56,710 bases of DNA from Hysterium pulicare CBS 123377 (taxonomy: Eukaryota; Ascomycota; Dothideomycetes; Hysteriales; Hysteriaceae). Position 1 is the first letter of the stretch. Each line of letters begins with the position of its first letter. The notes under the pieces were generated by a model. The model saw nothing but the letters and a program-made list of their open reading frames with translations. It had not been told where the DNA came from and did no database searches. Made by a program: the position numbers and the translations under genes. The stretch lies in the NCBI GenBank assembly GCA_000467715.1, contig AJFK01000076.1:1-56710 (forward strand), written 5' to 3'. Of this stretch, positions 9,422-21,359 are shown in pieces.

Positions 9422-10462
9422 GCGCCTATGGGGGCCGAGATTGGCTGCTCAATATTGCGATCGGCAGAAGGATTGCGATACATCCGAATAATGAGGACAT
9501 GATGGAAGGCTTCTTTATAATGTATTATGAATGAACCAGCGCTTTCCACCCAATATTGCCGATGAAGTGAATAGAAGTGATGGCCAAGCTCTTGGCCAAG
9601 TAACCTTACAAGCTGGGCATTCTTGGCTCCTTGGGTTTTCCGGGTGTTTGGGCCCTCAACACTAGCGGGCTCGCAACACTCACAAGTATCCATCCAGAAC
9701 ACTTCCTATGAAAGGCCCGAAGTTATTATACGTTCTCATCGCAGATCAGTCGCAAAGACATGCTGCTGTTCACGTACGTTCTTGAAACCACAATCAGACT
9801 TCATTGCCTCTGTCTACAAGTAATCTACGCCTGTGGAGCGTGCATCTAATCTCCAGCTCTATCCTTCACACTCTCTATGCTTGATCCTCTAAGTTGGGAG
9901 ACCCAAGACCTCGTAAGGATGACGTAACCAGAACAATGAACGGCCCTTTAAGGCAGGGTAAGTTTCCTCGGCTACTTTCAGTGTTGTCATAACGTTCTAC
10001 AACCTTCTCAACGTCTCAGTGGAACCACGTGCGAAGTACATTCCTTGATGCCGCAGACAGTGGTAACAAGCGCGCACCAGAGTGTAGCCATGCCTTCAAA
10101 TAGCCAGCTAATTGCTCTTTTGGGCGGGAAACCTTCAGTCGAACTCGCAGGAACCTCAAGGGTCTTCCAGACTCCGGCAAGCACCAATGCTCACGCATGT
10201 TGCGTACCGTTACCACGCATCAAATCGATAGTCTTCGTCGTGTTTTCCGTTACATGCTCATCTTTCATGATGCCACTGCGGCCGTGACGCCGTGAAATGG
10301 ACCAGAAAAGTTCCAGAGACAGCAATGGCAAATATCTTCCAAGTTTCCCAAAGCATCCAAGACATTACTATCGCGACGAGCAATTAGCTCCAGCTAACTA
10401 TGAACCGGGGTGCGGGTATATGTCCTGCTACGAATAAAGACACCCGCCGCGTTGCTAGTAAT
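9422..10462. other. Convergent intergenic region
   Basis: This lies between the Gly-rich gene (+) and the end of the CorA-like gene (-). It should hold two terminators. The open frames here are short and compositionally unremarkable, and I see no gene. Confidence 0.5.
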
Positions 10463-12801
10463 CTACTGGTCAATGTACCAGCTGGGCGACTTATCAACCG
10501 TAAAGCGGCCATTGTCCCAATCGAATCGAGCCGGTCTGTTGTAACTCTGCCGTGCTAAGTCTGGATGGCGTCTAATCCGCCGTTCGACTTCACTAGCGAC
10601 TCCAGCAGTCCTACGCCCAGAAAGCATGTTCGACGACGTGCGAAAGACCCCTGCGTCGTTCGTCGTGTCGTCGAAAGTTCGGGAAGATGGGGGCACTCGA
10701 AGTCTGGAGGGCCGGGAGATGGTGGTAAAATCAGAGGGTTGTTCAGCTTTAATAGATCTATCACCGGAGGATTGGACACCATCATGAGATGATGGACTAA
10801 GATGAGTATGTGTTTGTAAACTTGGCGAACGGCCACCTACTTCTGGGTCGAGATTGTTTGGCACAACAATTGGCACATCAGGAGTAGTCATCGTACCAGA
10901 AAAAGAGCTGGGGCCATGCGACTGAAGGTCCAGAGAAGCTGATTTCTGTTCTTCGAGCTCAATTTTGATCGACGGTATCTCATCGAATTGTTGTTTCTTT
11001 CCAACTACGGTGGGTTCTCCAGCTTTCATTTGCCGCGGATGTTTCTTCAGCGAGTCAATCGTCGACGCTCGCGTAGGTTTATGCCATGCAACCATTTCTT
11101 GCTCATTTCGAATTTGCGTTCCAGTGCGAACCTGTCGGGATCTCCATCGTGGAAACTTGATGTTGGGTCCGCTGAAGCGGTATTCTTCCCAGAGTTCCAA
11201 GGCCCTTCCAGATACCAATGCACAAACCATGGTTGCAAATAGAACAGGCGCCGCACAAACTGCGTACCACCGCGGCGAGAAATGGCCCTCGGTCATACCA
11301 AACAATCCCTACAAAGTGTTAGCAAGTTAAGAGAACACAAGGGCTAAGTTAGCATACAGCAACGAACGATAGAGGAACAAAAACGAACGCGAGCGCGCTT
11401 AGTCTTGTCACCGCCCTGCCTTGCTCTACAGTCTCGGTGTTGAAAGCCTGGCTTACGTCATAAGGGCGAACTTGTGCCGAGGATCATAACGCTCGGGCTA
11501 ACTCACTAACGACAGCAGATTGTTAAGTTGTTCCTTCGTTGTCTCCAAAGTGGTCTCGCAGTGCTTGAAGTTCAGCATTATATCATCCAAACGATCATGC
11601 AAAAGCGAGAAGGAATGTTGCTTTGAAGTTGATTCCTGCTGAGAGACTATAGTGGAATTGATTTTCTCGACGATTGACTGGTGAAGCCGAACATACTCCC
11701 TCAATTCAATCACCGTTGCAATATCTCTATGGATAGAGCGAGTCAAGGACATGATTGGTAATGATCCAAGATAGACAATCATCTCCTACGCATTGATTAG
11801 TGTTTCATTATCCATGTACGGGTTAGAATGGCCGTTCTTGGAACATGAAAGATGTATGATGAGCTCACTATTGTTGCTAAATTATCTAAAATCCCTTCTA
11901 GAACCTTATTCCATTTCGTAAACATGAATATCAGGTCCATGCAGATCCAATGGGGGGAGTCGGTTAACCTGCGCCACCTCCGTCGGCCTTCGTCGAAGAA
12001 ATGCTGTTTGAGTCGTTCTTCAATGTCATGATCTTCTTCGCAGATGATTACGACTACAGGTCGATCTGGATGATTAAGCAATGCATTATTGGAGCAGACA
12101 TAGGTGAAAATGCGAATAAGTCCGGCCGCCCCTAGTCGCTGGTGTGAGTCAAGGTCGGGCATAGACTCCTTGATGTTACACGTACTTGAAGCATCCAGCT
12201 GAAGTAATCTTTGGCTCTGACTGATATCTTGCTCGCGATTGAGGATATCGAGATGATCCATGACAAAAGCCAACTCTGAGCGTCAAGCAATGTCAAGGCA
12301 GTCTCGTGTGTGAAATACGGAGGACATAAACTTACCTCTTCCTTTTCGATCGACAACAGGAAGAATAGCAGAGCCTCCACCTGACCCATAACCCATGTTA
12401 TGATAGGTTGATGGAGGTAATCCTGGGAGGAGTTTTCTGAGCATCCCGTCTACCCAATCTCGCCATCCATCAAGGGCTCTGGTAAGGTCAGCTTCTAATA
12501 GCATGATTCTTGGAAACAGATCCTGGTAGTGAACGCACATGAGAATAGGTCCAGTTGTATCCTCTACCTCCTTTGAGAAGAAGGCGGAGAAAGCTGAATC
12601 GTCGTCTTCACCCACTTCTGCAGCCGCGAATTCTAACACGGCATCATGCTTCCTCATGGCTCCTAGGATAAACGTGATCTCGTCTTTGGGTTTTTCCGTT
12701 GTCTCAACTTCTTGAAATGCTGGTGATGACGTTGGCGGTAGGGACGTGTTTGATTGTTCCCAGCCTTGGGGACGACTTATCTTTGGCCTTCGTCCCGACA
12801 T
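10463..12801 (-). CDS. CorA-like membrane protein (fungal Mg2+ transporter-like family)
   Basis: Five exons (12801-12336, 12275-11869, 11785-11507, 11447-11358, 11308-10463) with introns of 60, 83, 59 and 49 bp give 695 residues. All four junctions keep phase. A long hydrophilic, helical N-terminal part (with ELREYVRLHQSIVEKI and an LEWK-type alpha-helical stretch) precedes two membrane segments. The first is LSALAFVFVPLSFVAG (about 400-415), running into LFGMTEG. The second is WYAVCAAPVLFATMVCALV (about 428-446). This is the layout of CorA channels, whose signature at the end of the first helix is GMN; here it reads GMT. A Ser/Pro-rich tail of about 240 residues follows. Fungi have many such degenerate CorA-like proteins, so ion transport is inferred and not shown. 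Confidence 0.72.
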
Positions 12802-13430
12802 GATCTAGGGATCGCTCTTTATATTATATACTAATGCTCTAAGTCCAGTCAACATGTCCCTTGGATTAAGTAACTGCTGGCGGGCCTGGTATGGAGGTCG
12901 ATGCTAACTATGTCCAAACTAGCGACTAGAAACACTCATAATGTTGAGAAAATAAGGAATATGGAAAGCCGATTAATAGTAAATTATCAAACTAAAGTTC
13001 GAACGACACGAGAAGAACTTATCGGTCTTTCAAAAGAGGTGCGAGGCTGAGGCTAGGCAGGCGTATAAAAAGCAGCCGATCGCTTACTAAGATAGTTTGA
13101 GTGACCACCTGCAGATCTCGACAAACTACGCCAGGTCAAGAAGTTGGCAGATCAAGAGCTTACAACTGAGAGAAGGCTACTAGATCAGCTAATCCAACAA
13201 CTACAAACCTGAGAGGCCACCATTATAGCCATTTGCGAGAAAGCTATGATAGGCCGTACAGGGACACATTCGTCTTATTCTCAAAAGCATATCAATTAGT
13301 TTTGGAAGAAGCGCCACTAGGTAGCGGAAGACACTGTAAGTGACGAGATACATGCAGGAGGAAGTTTGTTTGACTATCGAAAAATAACAGCCAAGAATCG
13401 TCGCCTTTGGCCTCTGTACTCCACCCTATC
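12802..13430. other. Divergent intergenic region with a possible coding relic
   Basis: Between the starts of the CorA-like and AFG1-like genes. At 13020-13260 the + strand has coiled-coil-like fragments in two frames (for example KRCEAEARQAYKKQ and, in another frame, KKLADQELTTERRLLDQL), broken by stops. They look like a relic of an alpha-helical coding sequence, but I cannot name it. The promoters of both genes must lie here. Confidence 0.35.
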
Positions 13431-15938
13431 ATGGATCCGAGGTCGATCCGCCCATCACATATCCTCGTGCCTCCTTCATGTTTCTTAAAGAAAATTCCTC
13501 TAATGCCTCCTAATGGCTCTGCAACCGGCCTCACAATCACAAACCCATTAGTTCTATATAGAGCACTAATAGCTACGAATCGCATAAAACCAAATCCCGC
13601 TCAGCATCGTCTTGGTAAGTGACGTCTACCATTCTCGGAATGCCAAGATCTCAAAATCATCAATTAATCGGGTCTTTCAGCAATCCATCTTCAAAAGCTA
13701 TATGAAAGATTAATCGATTATGAACCAACAATCGAATACAGCCAACGACTATCTCAGCTAAGCCGAGCAGTCGGTGTTCAAAATGCGCCCGCAGCGGAAC
13801 CCTTTGGAGAGGCTAAGATTGGCACAAGGGGCATATGGACTTCCCTGATAGCCCAGAAAGAGAAAAGAGATAGTCTAGAACTGACTCGAGTTCTAACAAG
13901 CCATGAAGCGGCGCTCCAACTCAACTCACCAAAGGGATTGATGCTGCATGGGGAAGTGGGGACAGGGAAGAGTATGCTAGTTGACCTATTCGCGGATTGT
14001 TTACCGCATAGGAAGAAGAGGAGGTGGCACTTTAATACCTTCATGCTCGAGACATTTTCGAAACTCGAGGCTCTCCGCAGAGACCGATCGTTACTGCCAA
14101 GAGAAGGGAACGCGGTACTTCCACAGGATGATTATTCGATGCTTTGTTTGGCAAGAGATATGATTCAGACTTCGCCAATTCTCTTCCTAGATGAGTTTCA
14201 GCTACCGGATCGCGCCAGTTCGAAGATCTTGTCGAATCTCATGACTAGTTTCTTTCAGTTGGGAGGCGTACTTATAGCTACGAGTAATCGTATGCCGGAA
14301 GAGTTGGCTAAAGCGGCCGGTATGGAATTCTCAAGACCACCCTCGAGACTGGAGTCACTGGGTTGGAAGTTTGGGATGAGAGGAGTGGGTAGAATTGCTG
14401 CTCAGCATGGAGAATTTGCTGCATTCCTTGAGGTGCTGAAGGCGAGGTGTGAGGTGTGGGAGATGGAGGGGAAGAAAGACTATAGACGGATAGAGAATGA
14501 AGAAGGAAAAGAGCGAGCATCAACCTCCACAGAAAACCTGATATCGTCTACAATTTTGACGTCTTCGGTGCACACGTCTAATGAAGTAGCATCTACATTA
14601 GACATCACGACCGCTCAAACGTCCGCCGAATCTACATCGTCTCCATCCACTTCCACGCTCCCGAAGTATTACTTCATTCAGCCGTCCCCCACCTCCGATC
14701 CAAAAAGCATCTCGGAATTCGCAACAACCTTCCTCATAGCCCAATCCAACGCTCTCTCCCTGCCCCTTTCATCCCAAATTCCCTGGACGCCCTCCTCCCT
14801 CCTCGTCTACGGCCGCTCCGTGCCGATCCCACGCCAATACTCCGGAACCACTCTCTTCACCTTCTCCGAACTATGCGGCAGCAACTTAGGACCAGCCGAC
14901 TACATAACTCTCGCCTCAACATACCACACCTTAATCCTAACAGACATACCCATCCTGAGCCTACTACAAAGGAACGAAGCACGCCGCCTAATAACCCTCC
15001 TTGACGCCCTCTACGAAGCAAAATGTCGTCTTCTAATCAGCGCAGCCGCAGGACCCGACGATATATTCTTCCCCGAACCAAAACAACGCCGACCCACTCC
15101 CTCCACAGCCACATCCACCTCCCCTTCCACCGGCATCATCGATCCAGCCAGCACCCTTAGAAATGACGAGGCAGAAGCTCTCCTCCACGACGCAACCCAC
15201 CCCGAAACCTTCAGCGAAGCCTACCAAGATGCCACATCGCCCTTCCGCCCCAACATATCCTCGTACACCTCTTCCTCCCTCTCCGAAGACGCGCTAGAAG
15301 ACGATCCACCAAATCGTCTCCGTCGGCCCGGCTCCTCATTCACCGACGAGCGGAAACTTCCTCTCCTGAACAAATCCCCCGATTTCGGAAACGTAGGCGC
15401 ATTTACGGGTGAGGATGAGAAATTTGCTGTTAAGAGGGCGGAGAGTAGGCTTTGGGAGATGTGCTCGGGGCGGTGGTGGGATCGGGGGAAATTCAGTGGG
15501 TTTGGGGAGGTGGGTGGGGAATTGGGAGTCGGAGAAGGGATAGGGGAAGGGGAAGAAGAGGGGAAGGGGTGGTGGCGTCCCCTCCCGCTCTCGGCGAGGC
15601 ATTGGGAACGCTCTTCTACGTCGCCTCCTCTTTCTGGAGCAGCGACAAGCACAGCCTTATCTCAACGCCGCGATGAGTCAGCTCTTTCGCAGAGAGAAGG
15701 TACGCACACCTCGAGACCTGTCTCAGAACAACAAGACGGTATCATGTTCAAACACGGCGCTTCTCCCTTCCGCACAGCTACGGAGCCTCCTCCCAAGATC
15801 AGCTGGACGCATGTTTGGGGGACGATGAGGTGGGGAAAGAAGGCTGGGGCTTGGGGCAGAGGAGTCGAGGGGTTGGAGGACAGGAGGGTAGAGAAGGAGA
15901 TAGAGAAGAGAGCTGGGAAGAAGGGAGATGAGAAATGA
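13431..15938 (+). CDS. AFG1/LACE1-type mitochondrial AAA ATPase
   Basis: Two exons (13431-13614, 13681-15938) around a 66-bp intron (GTAAGT donor) give 813 residues. The junction reads NPAQHRL-A-IHLQKLYERL, the family pattern. Features in order: Walker A GEVGTGKS (about 152), RRWHFNTFM, Walker B ILFLDEFQ (about 231), sensor-like ATSNRMPEEL (about 262), then FTFSELCG and DYITLASTYHTLIL, and an arginine region RRLITLLDALYE. Afg1 proteins work on the inner mitochondrial membrane or in the matrix, helping to degrade or handle respiratory-chain subunits. Unlike yeast Afg1 (about 500 residues), this protein has long Ser/Thr/Pro-rich inserts at about 280-330 and 465-540 and a basic tail. The start at 13431 is the first ATG in frame; it does not look like a strong presequence, and a further upstream exon is possible. 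Confidence 0.87.
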
Positions 15939-16184
15939 TGACGAGGTGTCGTGCGGATTGTAAATGTTGTGGTAGATAATCTGTATATAGAGTAAGTTGC
16001 ATGCATGGAAACATCACATTTCGAGAGACTTCAAGATATGGCGGGACGAAAGTGTCAATGAATTTCCATTGCTAAGGCTTTTCGCTATCCGCTACTCAGC
16101 ACGAACACAAAAAGTGATCCTCGATTTAGTCCCACCATAAAACGCCACCAATGCCTCATTTTGTCACACGATGTCACCTCTCAT
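15939..16184. terminator. Convergent 3' region of AFG1-like and eL31 genes
   Basis: A 246-bp tail-to-tail interval that must hold both polyadenylation regions. I see no separate gene. Confidence 0.4.
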
Positions 16185-16778
16185 CTAAGCATCCTCAACA
16201 ATAGTGGTGTGCAGACCCTTGGGATCCTTGACGTTGACGGCCTGGACGTAGGAGTATAGCTTCTCCTTAGCACCTTCCTCGTCGTTACGCTTTCGGGAGA
16301 TGCGGACACGGAGGCGGAAGGGAACGCCCTTGATGCCGGATTCCCAGACCTTCTTGTTGAGTTGGGGGTCGAGGCGGACGTCTTTGGTGCCCTGTAACGA
16401 GAAAAGACAACGGGTTAGCAAATGTTGACGTCGAAATTGCATCCGCTCTAGGCGGATGAGGACTAGCAAGACAAAGTTAAAACATACCATAGCGTTCTCA
16501 GCAAAAGCCTTGATCTCCTTGATCGCCTTGGGCGCTCTCTTCTTGAAGCTTACACCATGAACCTATCGAGCCGAAAGAATTCCCATATTAGCCAACATTC
16601 TTATTCAGTCTTCCGCCCAATGCCTCCCGAGGAGACCCTATTTGGACTTCATAAAACTAAATAATCATCTCAGACATACTCGTTTGTGCAAATGGATGGT
16701 ATATTCGCGCGCGACGACGTCGGCAATGGCGCTACGGGTGGACTTGCCCGCGGGCTTCTTTCCGCTCTTGGGTGGCAT
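16185..16778 (-). CDS. 60S ribosomal protein eL31
   Basis: Three exons (16778-16680, 16562-16488, 16391-16185) with introns of 117 and 96 bp give 126 residues, near the usual 120-125. The start is [20 protein letters not shown], then [73 protein letters not shown] and the end TTIVEDA. All of these fit eL31, a large-subunit protein near the peptide exit tunnel. Just upstream of the ATG an acceptor-like CAATAG and, further up near 16935, a donor-like GTAAGA suggest an intron in the 5' untranslated region, which is common in fungal ribosomal protein genes. Confidence 0.96.
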
Positions 16779-17471
16779 TTCTATTGATGGTATATAGGTT
16801 AGCAATCGTACATCTTGTGATTTGAATGGGTCCGGAAAGAATATCGAGGGGACTGGGGCAGTTGGGTAATGTGGAGGGAAAGGGTTTAACGTGAATCGGA
16901 GCTTCAATGGTGAAGGAACGTTTTGATTCTTACTGAAGACAGAGTTTCCTCGCGAAGCGGTGTTTGTCGATGGTGAGCGAGTCTTGATGTTGGAGTTCTG
17001 ATTCTCTGTGGTGTTGAATTGTTTCTGTGGATAAAAGCTCGCTTAAGTCTTGGCACTGATATACTTCCTGAACCAATCAGCACTCTGCATGTCTTTCTCG
17101 AAACCAGGAATCTTATGCAGAGAATTTAATAAATATTGACTTTTGATATTTTTTTTACCAATGCTATTTTATGATAGTCATGTCGAATAAGTGAAGTATA
17201 CCATACACCACAGCCCTCAGAAGGAACCTTGAAGACTGGAAGTAAGTAAAAAGCACCAAGCACCAAGCACCAGCACCAATAACACCCAGCATCAGCACCC
17301 TATACCCCAAACCCCCAAAATGATACCCCAGTCCATCATCCATCATGAATTCATAAGAAGCCACAAACGTATTCGATATGCAATAAACCAAACCAAATAC
17401 CGAACACCACGACATAACATGGTATGACTGACTTTACGCCTTTTCCCTCCTGAATGTTTTTTTTCCAATAA
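16779..17471. other. Intergenic region between eL31 and CHY/RING genes
   Basis: This contains the eL31 promoter and probable untranslated-region intron, and the 3' region of the CHY/RING gene. A hydrophobic 83-codon minus-strand frame at 17164-17415 falls within the expected 3' untranslated region and is not supported as a gene. Confidence 0.5.
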
Positions 17472-20100
17472 TCACCGATGCCCAAACAACTCCATATCAT
17501 CCCCTTCCTCCTCCCCCTCCTCTTCCTCCGTACCCAGCTCTTCATCTTCATCGTCACTACTCTCGCTCTCACTCTCACTCTCCCCACCATCCGCATCCCC
17601 ATCCTCATCATCCCCAGAAAGGAACCACCCGCCATCAGTCCCCCAAAACTCCAACGCTTCATCATCTGCGGGTCCCACAGCAGTGGCACCGCGCAAACCC
17701 TCCTCCCCGACATTTTCATTCGAAGGGTTCAAGTAGTTGCGGAACGGCGATAACCCTCTACTGAATCGCTCGTACATTTGCGCTGGGAGCGAGGGGGTGG
17801 ATACTTGGGGCTGCTCTCCAGTTGTAGTTGTAGAGGGGGCTTGGTCGCTGATGTAGGGGGATAGAGACCTGCTGAAGCGTTCGTACATCTGGTAGGGGAA
17901 GAAAGACGGAGCTTGTTCGCCTGTAGCTGGATTTTGTTCGCCGATGTACGGTGAGAGTGATCTACTGACGCGCTCGAACATCTGGTAAGGAAGAGTATCT
18001 TCAAATCCGGCGGCTGAGGGGGAGAAAGAGCGCATGCGTTCGAACATGTGGTAGGGGAGGCCGGGGAGGTTTGGTAGATTGGGGAGATTGGGTAGATTGG
18101 GGAGGTTAGGGAGGTTAGGGAGATTTGGGAGCGAGGGGTAGGGGAGAGATGGATATGGGAATGAGGAGCCTTGGTCTGAAGGAATAGCGCGAGGAGACCG
18201 AGAGGGGTCTTCGGGATCGTGTAGGAAATAGGAACGTGGAGAGCGGAGTTGAGATGTGGGTCGAGTTGGTTGTTGGGAAGGAGACGTGGCTGCGACGTTT
18301 GAGGCGTCGCGAGAGTTGATATCTGAGCTCTCGTCCGATATGATGGCGTTCGCAGTTTGTTCACTCTCTGGTCCGCTAAGAAGACGTAATTCATTGGTGT
18401 TGTACGATTCACAGGTACCGCATTGGTTCCCTAGCCAATGGTACTTGACTGATGATTTTGCAGAACAGTCGTTACATTGAATGATGACTCTGGTGTCGGC
18501 GAATTGCTCCGGCATGGGCTGAGTTTCGATAGCTTGCGTAATCTTTCGCCATTGTAATTCCATGTTGACAGCGCTCTTTTTACACATCGGACACTTGTAC
18601 GCGGTTTGCATGTAAAGGTCGTAGCAGTTTTTATGAAGGTAATGACCGCAGGGCATGGAGACCACGACACTTGAGGAATTGAAGAGGTATTCGCCGCAGA
18701 TGGGACAGTCGCAGTCCGTAGCCCTCTCGATGCAGCGATGGTCAGTACGAAAGCCAATTGCAATGCAGACGTTACATCTCTGCGATACAGTTAGTGGTCG
18801 TGTGACGAAGTTGCTGCTCGATGCTTACCTTGCAATGGAAGTAGTCTTTTCCAATGCCCTCTCCTTGCCTACAGATGCCACAATCGTCGCAATGATAGAT
18901 CTTCTTGCTGCTGTCATCGTCCCACAATTTGCAGATATTGCAGTAATACCATGCAGCCTCCATCCCACAGTGTCTGCAAGTGTCCGCTGCAGGTTGAGGG
19001 GTACCGCAAGCCATACAGAGCATGTTCTGTGTCTTCCTCCTATCTAAATGATGTGACTCGACCGCATCGTGGCAATGCCGACATGGATACCACCGACGGC
19101 ATTGATGGCATTGAACCTTGACATTGCGTTTATAGTGTTGGCATCCGAACGATACCTCATCCTCCGCTATACCTGCATCGTCATCGTCCCCTGTAGTACC
19201 TGCAGTTATGTCTGCCTCTTGAAGCCGATATGAAGGTTCGGTGTCGCCAGAACGAAGATTGTACGGATTTTCGGGATCGACTTCTGAATTGATAGAAGTG
19301 GGAGACGATAGGAGGAATTCCGAGTCTAGTAGTGACTGTGCAGACGTAGGTGTGAACGGTCGGTCTTGCGAAATGAAGCTTAAAGGTGACTGAGGCTTCA
19401 GAAGATTGTACCGCTCTGTCATCAAGTTATGCATCAACCGGGCCTTCTCCTCATCCGACACGTCGAACTCCCGAATCTGGTGTATCTTCGCCCTGAGGTG
19501 TCGCATGCCATCGTCCTCCGGCAGCGACGTCACCATGTTTTGTACATTATGCCGGCTCTCTCCCGACCCAGCCCTACTCCTACCCATGGTTTCATCCGCC
19601 CAGGTGGTTGACGTCGGGTCGGAGTTCAGGTCGAAGTGTCGAAGCCGGTGAGGGATGTCGAGAGAAGGGTTTTGGGACATTCCACCGCCAGCGGGAGCAG
19701 CGATTGGTAAGGAAGTTAAGGGTCCGGGAGAGTCAGATAAGCTTAATGGAGGGGCTTGTGCAGCAGTAGTGGCATCGTCGTTTGCACTGCTCTCCGCATC
19801 ACGAGGAGTCGTAGCCGGTGCTGAGGCTGGCCGCGAGTGACGAATTAAATTCGAGTACCGGCGAAAAGTATCAATGGCTGAATTTTCATCGGAGGTGTGG
19901 GGTTGATCCTGGATAGCGGGCGTGGTGGTGGCATCGCTGTCTCGATCTACAGCGGGAGATGGAGGCCTTGGATGATTATTTGCATGTGAAAGTCTTCGGG
20001 AGTCGCTCCGTGAAGACGCAGAGTCTGGGATCGCGCCTGAGAAGCGGCGTGCTTGACGACGGACGGGTTCAAAGATAAAACTGGATATCAGAGTACTCAT
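17472..20100 (-). CDS. CHY zinc-finger and RING E3 ubiquitin ligase (Pirh2/RCHY1 type)
   Basis: Two exons (20100-18829, 18779-17472) around a 49-bp intron encode 859 residues. The first 310 or so residues are Ser/Pro-rich. A CHY zinc finger starts SFGCQHYKRNVKVQCHQC (about 313), followed by a CTCHY part (CNICKLWDDD, YHCDDCGICRQG) that spans the intron. A RING finger follows (CPICGEYLF, MPCGHYLHKNCY, CPMCKK; about 447-490), then a zinc ribbon (CNDC, CGTC; about 522-550). This is the order in Pirh2/RCHY1 and the S. pombe homologue, E3 ligases that tag substrates with ubiquitin. The C-terminal third is unusual: an NLP triplet repeat (nucleotides 18061-18122), then four imperfect copies of a QMYERFSRSLSP unit, then a strongly acidic run. 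Confidence 0.92.
18061..18122 (-). repeat. NLP triplet tandem repeat inside the CHY/RING gene
   Basis: Tandem 9-bp units on the minus strand encode about seven Asn-Leu-Pro repeats. They are nearly identical at the DNA level, which points to recent slippage and likely length variation among strains. Confidence 0.75.
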
Positions 20101-21359
20101 GGGTGGTTTTTCTGTTCTTCTGGCAGGAAATACGCAGCGAGAGGGACGGTGGAAAGTTTCACATGGCAGAGAGCTGGCCTTTTGGACTCTGAGAGCCCTT
20201 GCTCACGCGCCACACTTCAGCTTTGCCCTGCAGGTGTGACGTTCAAGTCTAGCCAGACCAGTCCCTGGATCCACCACCACCAGAAAACCACCGCGCTTTG
20301 TCTCTTCAGGTCAACATTGCGAGAGAATTTCTTTTCCCAAGATGCGATTATCTTATCCTTCAGTTGGCTGTCTAAAAGAAATCAACTCAAATATCTCAAG
20401 AAAACCCCCCTCTGCGTCTATTATTGTCTCAGCGTCGTGTTATGAAAACGTATATGATATCCAGCACTTCGAATGACGGTGAATAGTCCGTCATCTTTTC
20501 TCATGCTTTATCGTCAGAGGAACACTGCACATTTTTAGGAGTCTGAAACATTCCTCACACCACATCACATTCAACCAAAATTGGTGCACGAAGTATTAAA
20601 TTCAGAATGCCGCCATAGCAATTCAAATAATTCAGCTACTTTCGTTCTGACTACTCGCCACTCGCCACATCGCGCATCGGGGCAGGATATTATACAAAAG
20701 CTTTTAATCCGGCATCCCAGAACCTAGGTAATTTAGAATGCACCCAGAAGCTCCGTAATGCTCCCACCCATTTTTATCCAGGTCAAAACTCAGCAGTAGA
20801 TTCCCTATCATAAGGCGGGGCGCCGGACTCCATCTTCACTCCATAGACGCCCGATTATCCAGACCCCTGATTTGATGAGACAGAGAGAAAATGGTTTGAT
20901 GCGAAAGGAGAGGGGGTTGGTATTATCACCACCATCGTCGTTTCATTTGAAATGAAAGGACCCCCGGTGTATGGTGGTGTAGCGACAGAGACAAGGAAAT
21001 GGGGAATCCAAAATGCAGTAAACCAAAAACACCGAGTGAACACCGGAATCCCGAGATTTCCATCGCTGAAAGTGGTATCTAAAACAAGTGAAAAAGAAGG
21101 CTCGAGCATTGGTATCGTAACATGTGGAATAAAAGAGAACAAAAGTAAAAGAAGATACAGACATTATGATATGCTCAACTTTCTCGCATCGATTAGAAAA
21201 AGGGAACACGGTTCATGTAGCGTCATGATTATCCAACAGAATAAAAGGAAAGCATGATACAAAAGGGCCACCCCAGAGGCCGATATAGAGGAAAAGGGTG
21301 ATGCTTCGTGTAAATGCTCAGGTACTGCTTGCTGGGCCGCGAGGCGCAATGATGCAAGT
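20101..21359. other. Intergenic region between CHY/RING and RasGEF genes
   Basis: Both flanking genes are on the minus strand. This holds the CHY/RING promoter and the RasGEF 3' region. A 130-codon + frame at 20053-20445 overlaps the CHY/RING start and shows no recognisable feature. Confidence 0.5.

Noticed and set aside
15221-15652. 143-codon minus-strand ORF
   Set aside because: Antisense shadow of the Ser/Pro-rich part of the AFG1-type gene.
17164-17415. 83-codon hydrophobic minus-strand ORF with an ATG
   Set aside because: It starts 57 bp after the stop of the CHY/RING gene on the same strand, so it lies in the 3' untranslated region. The hydrophobic residues follow from GT-rich sequence.
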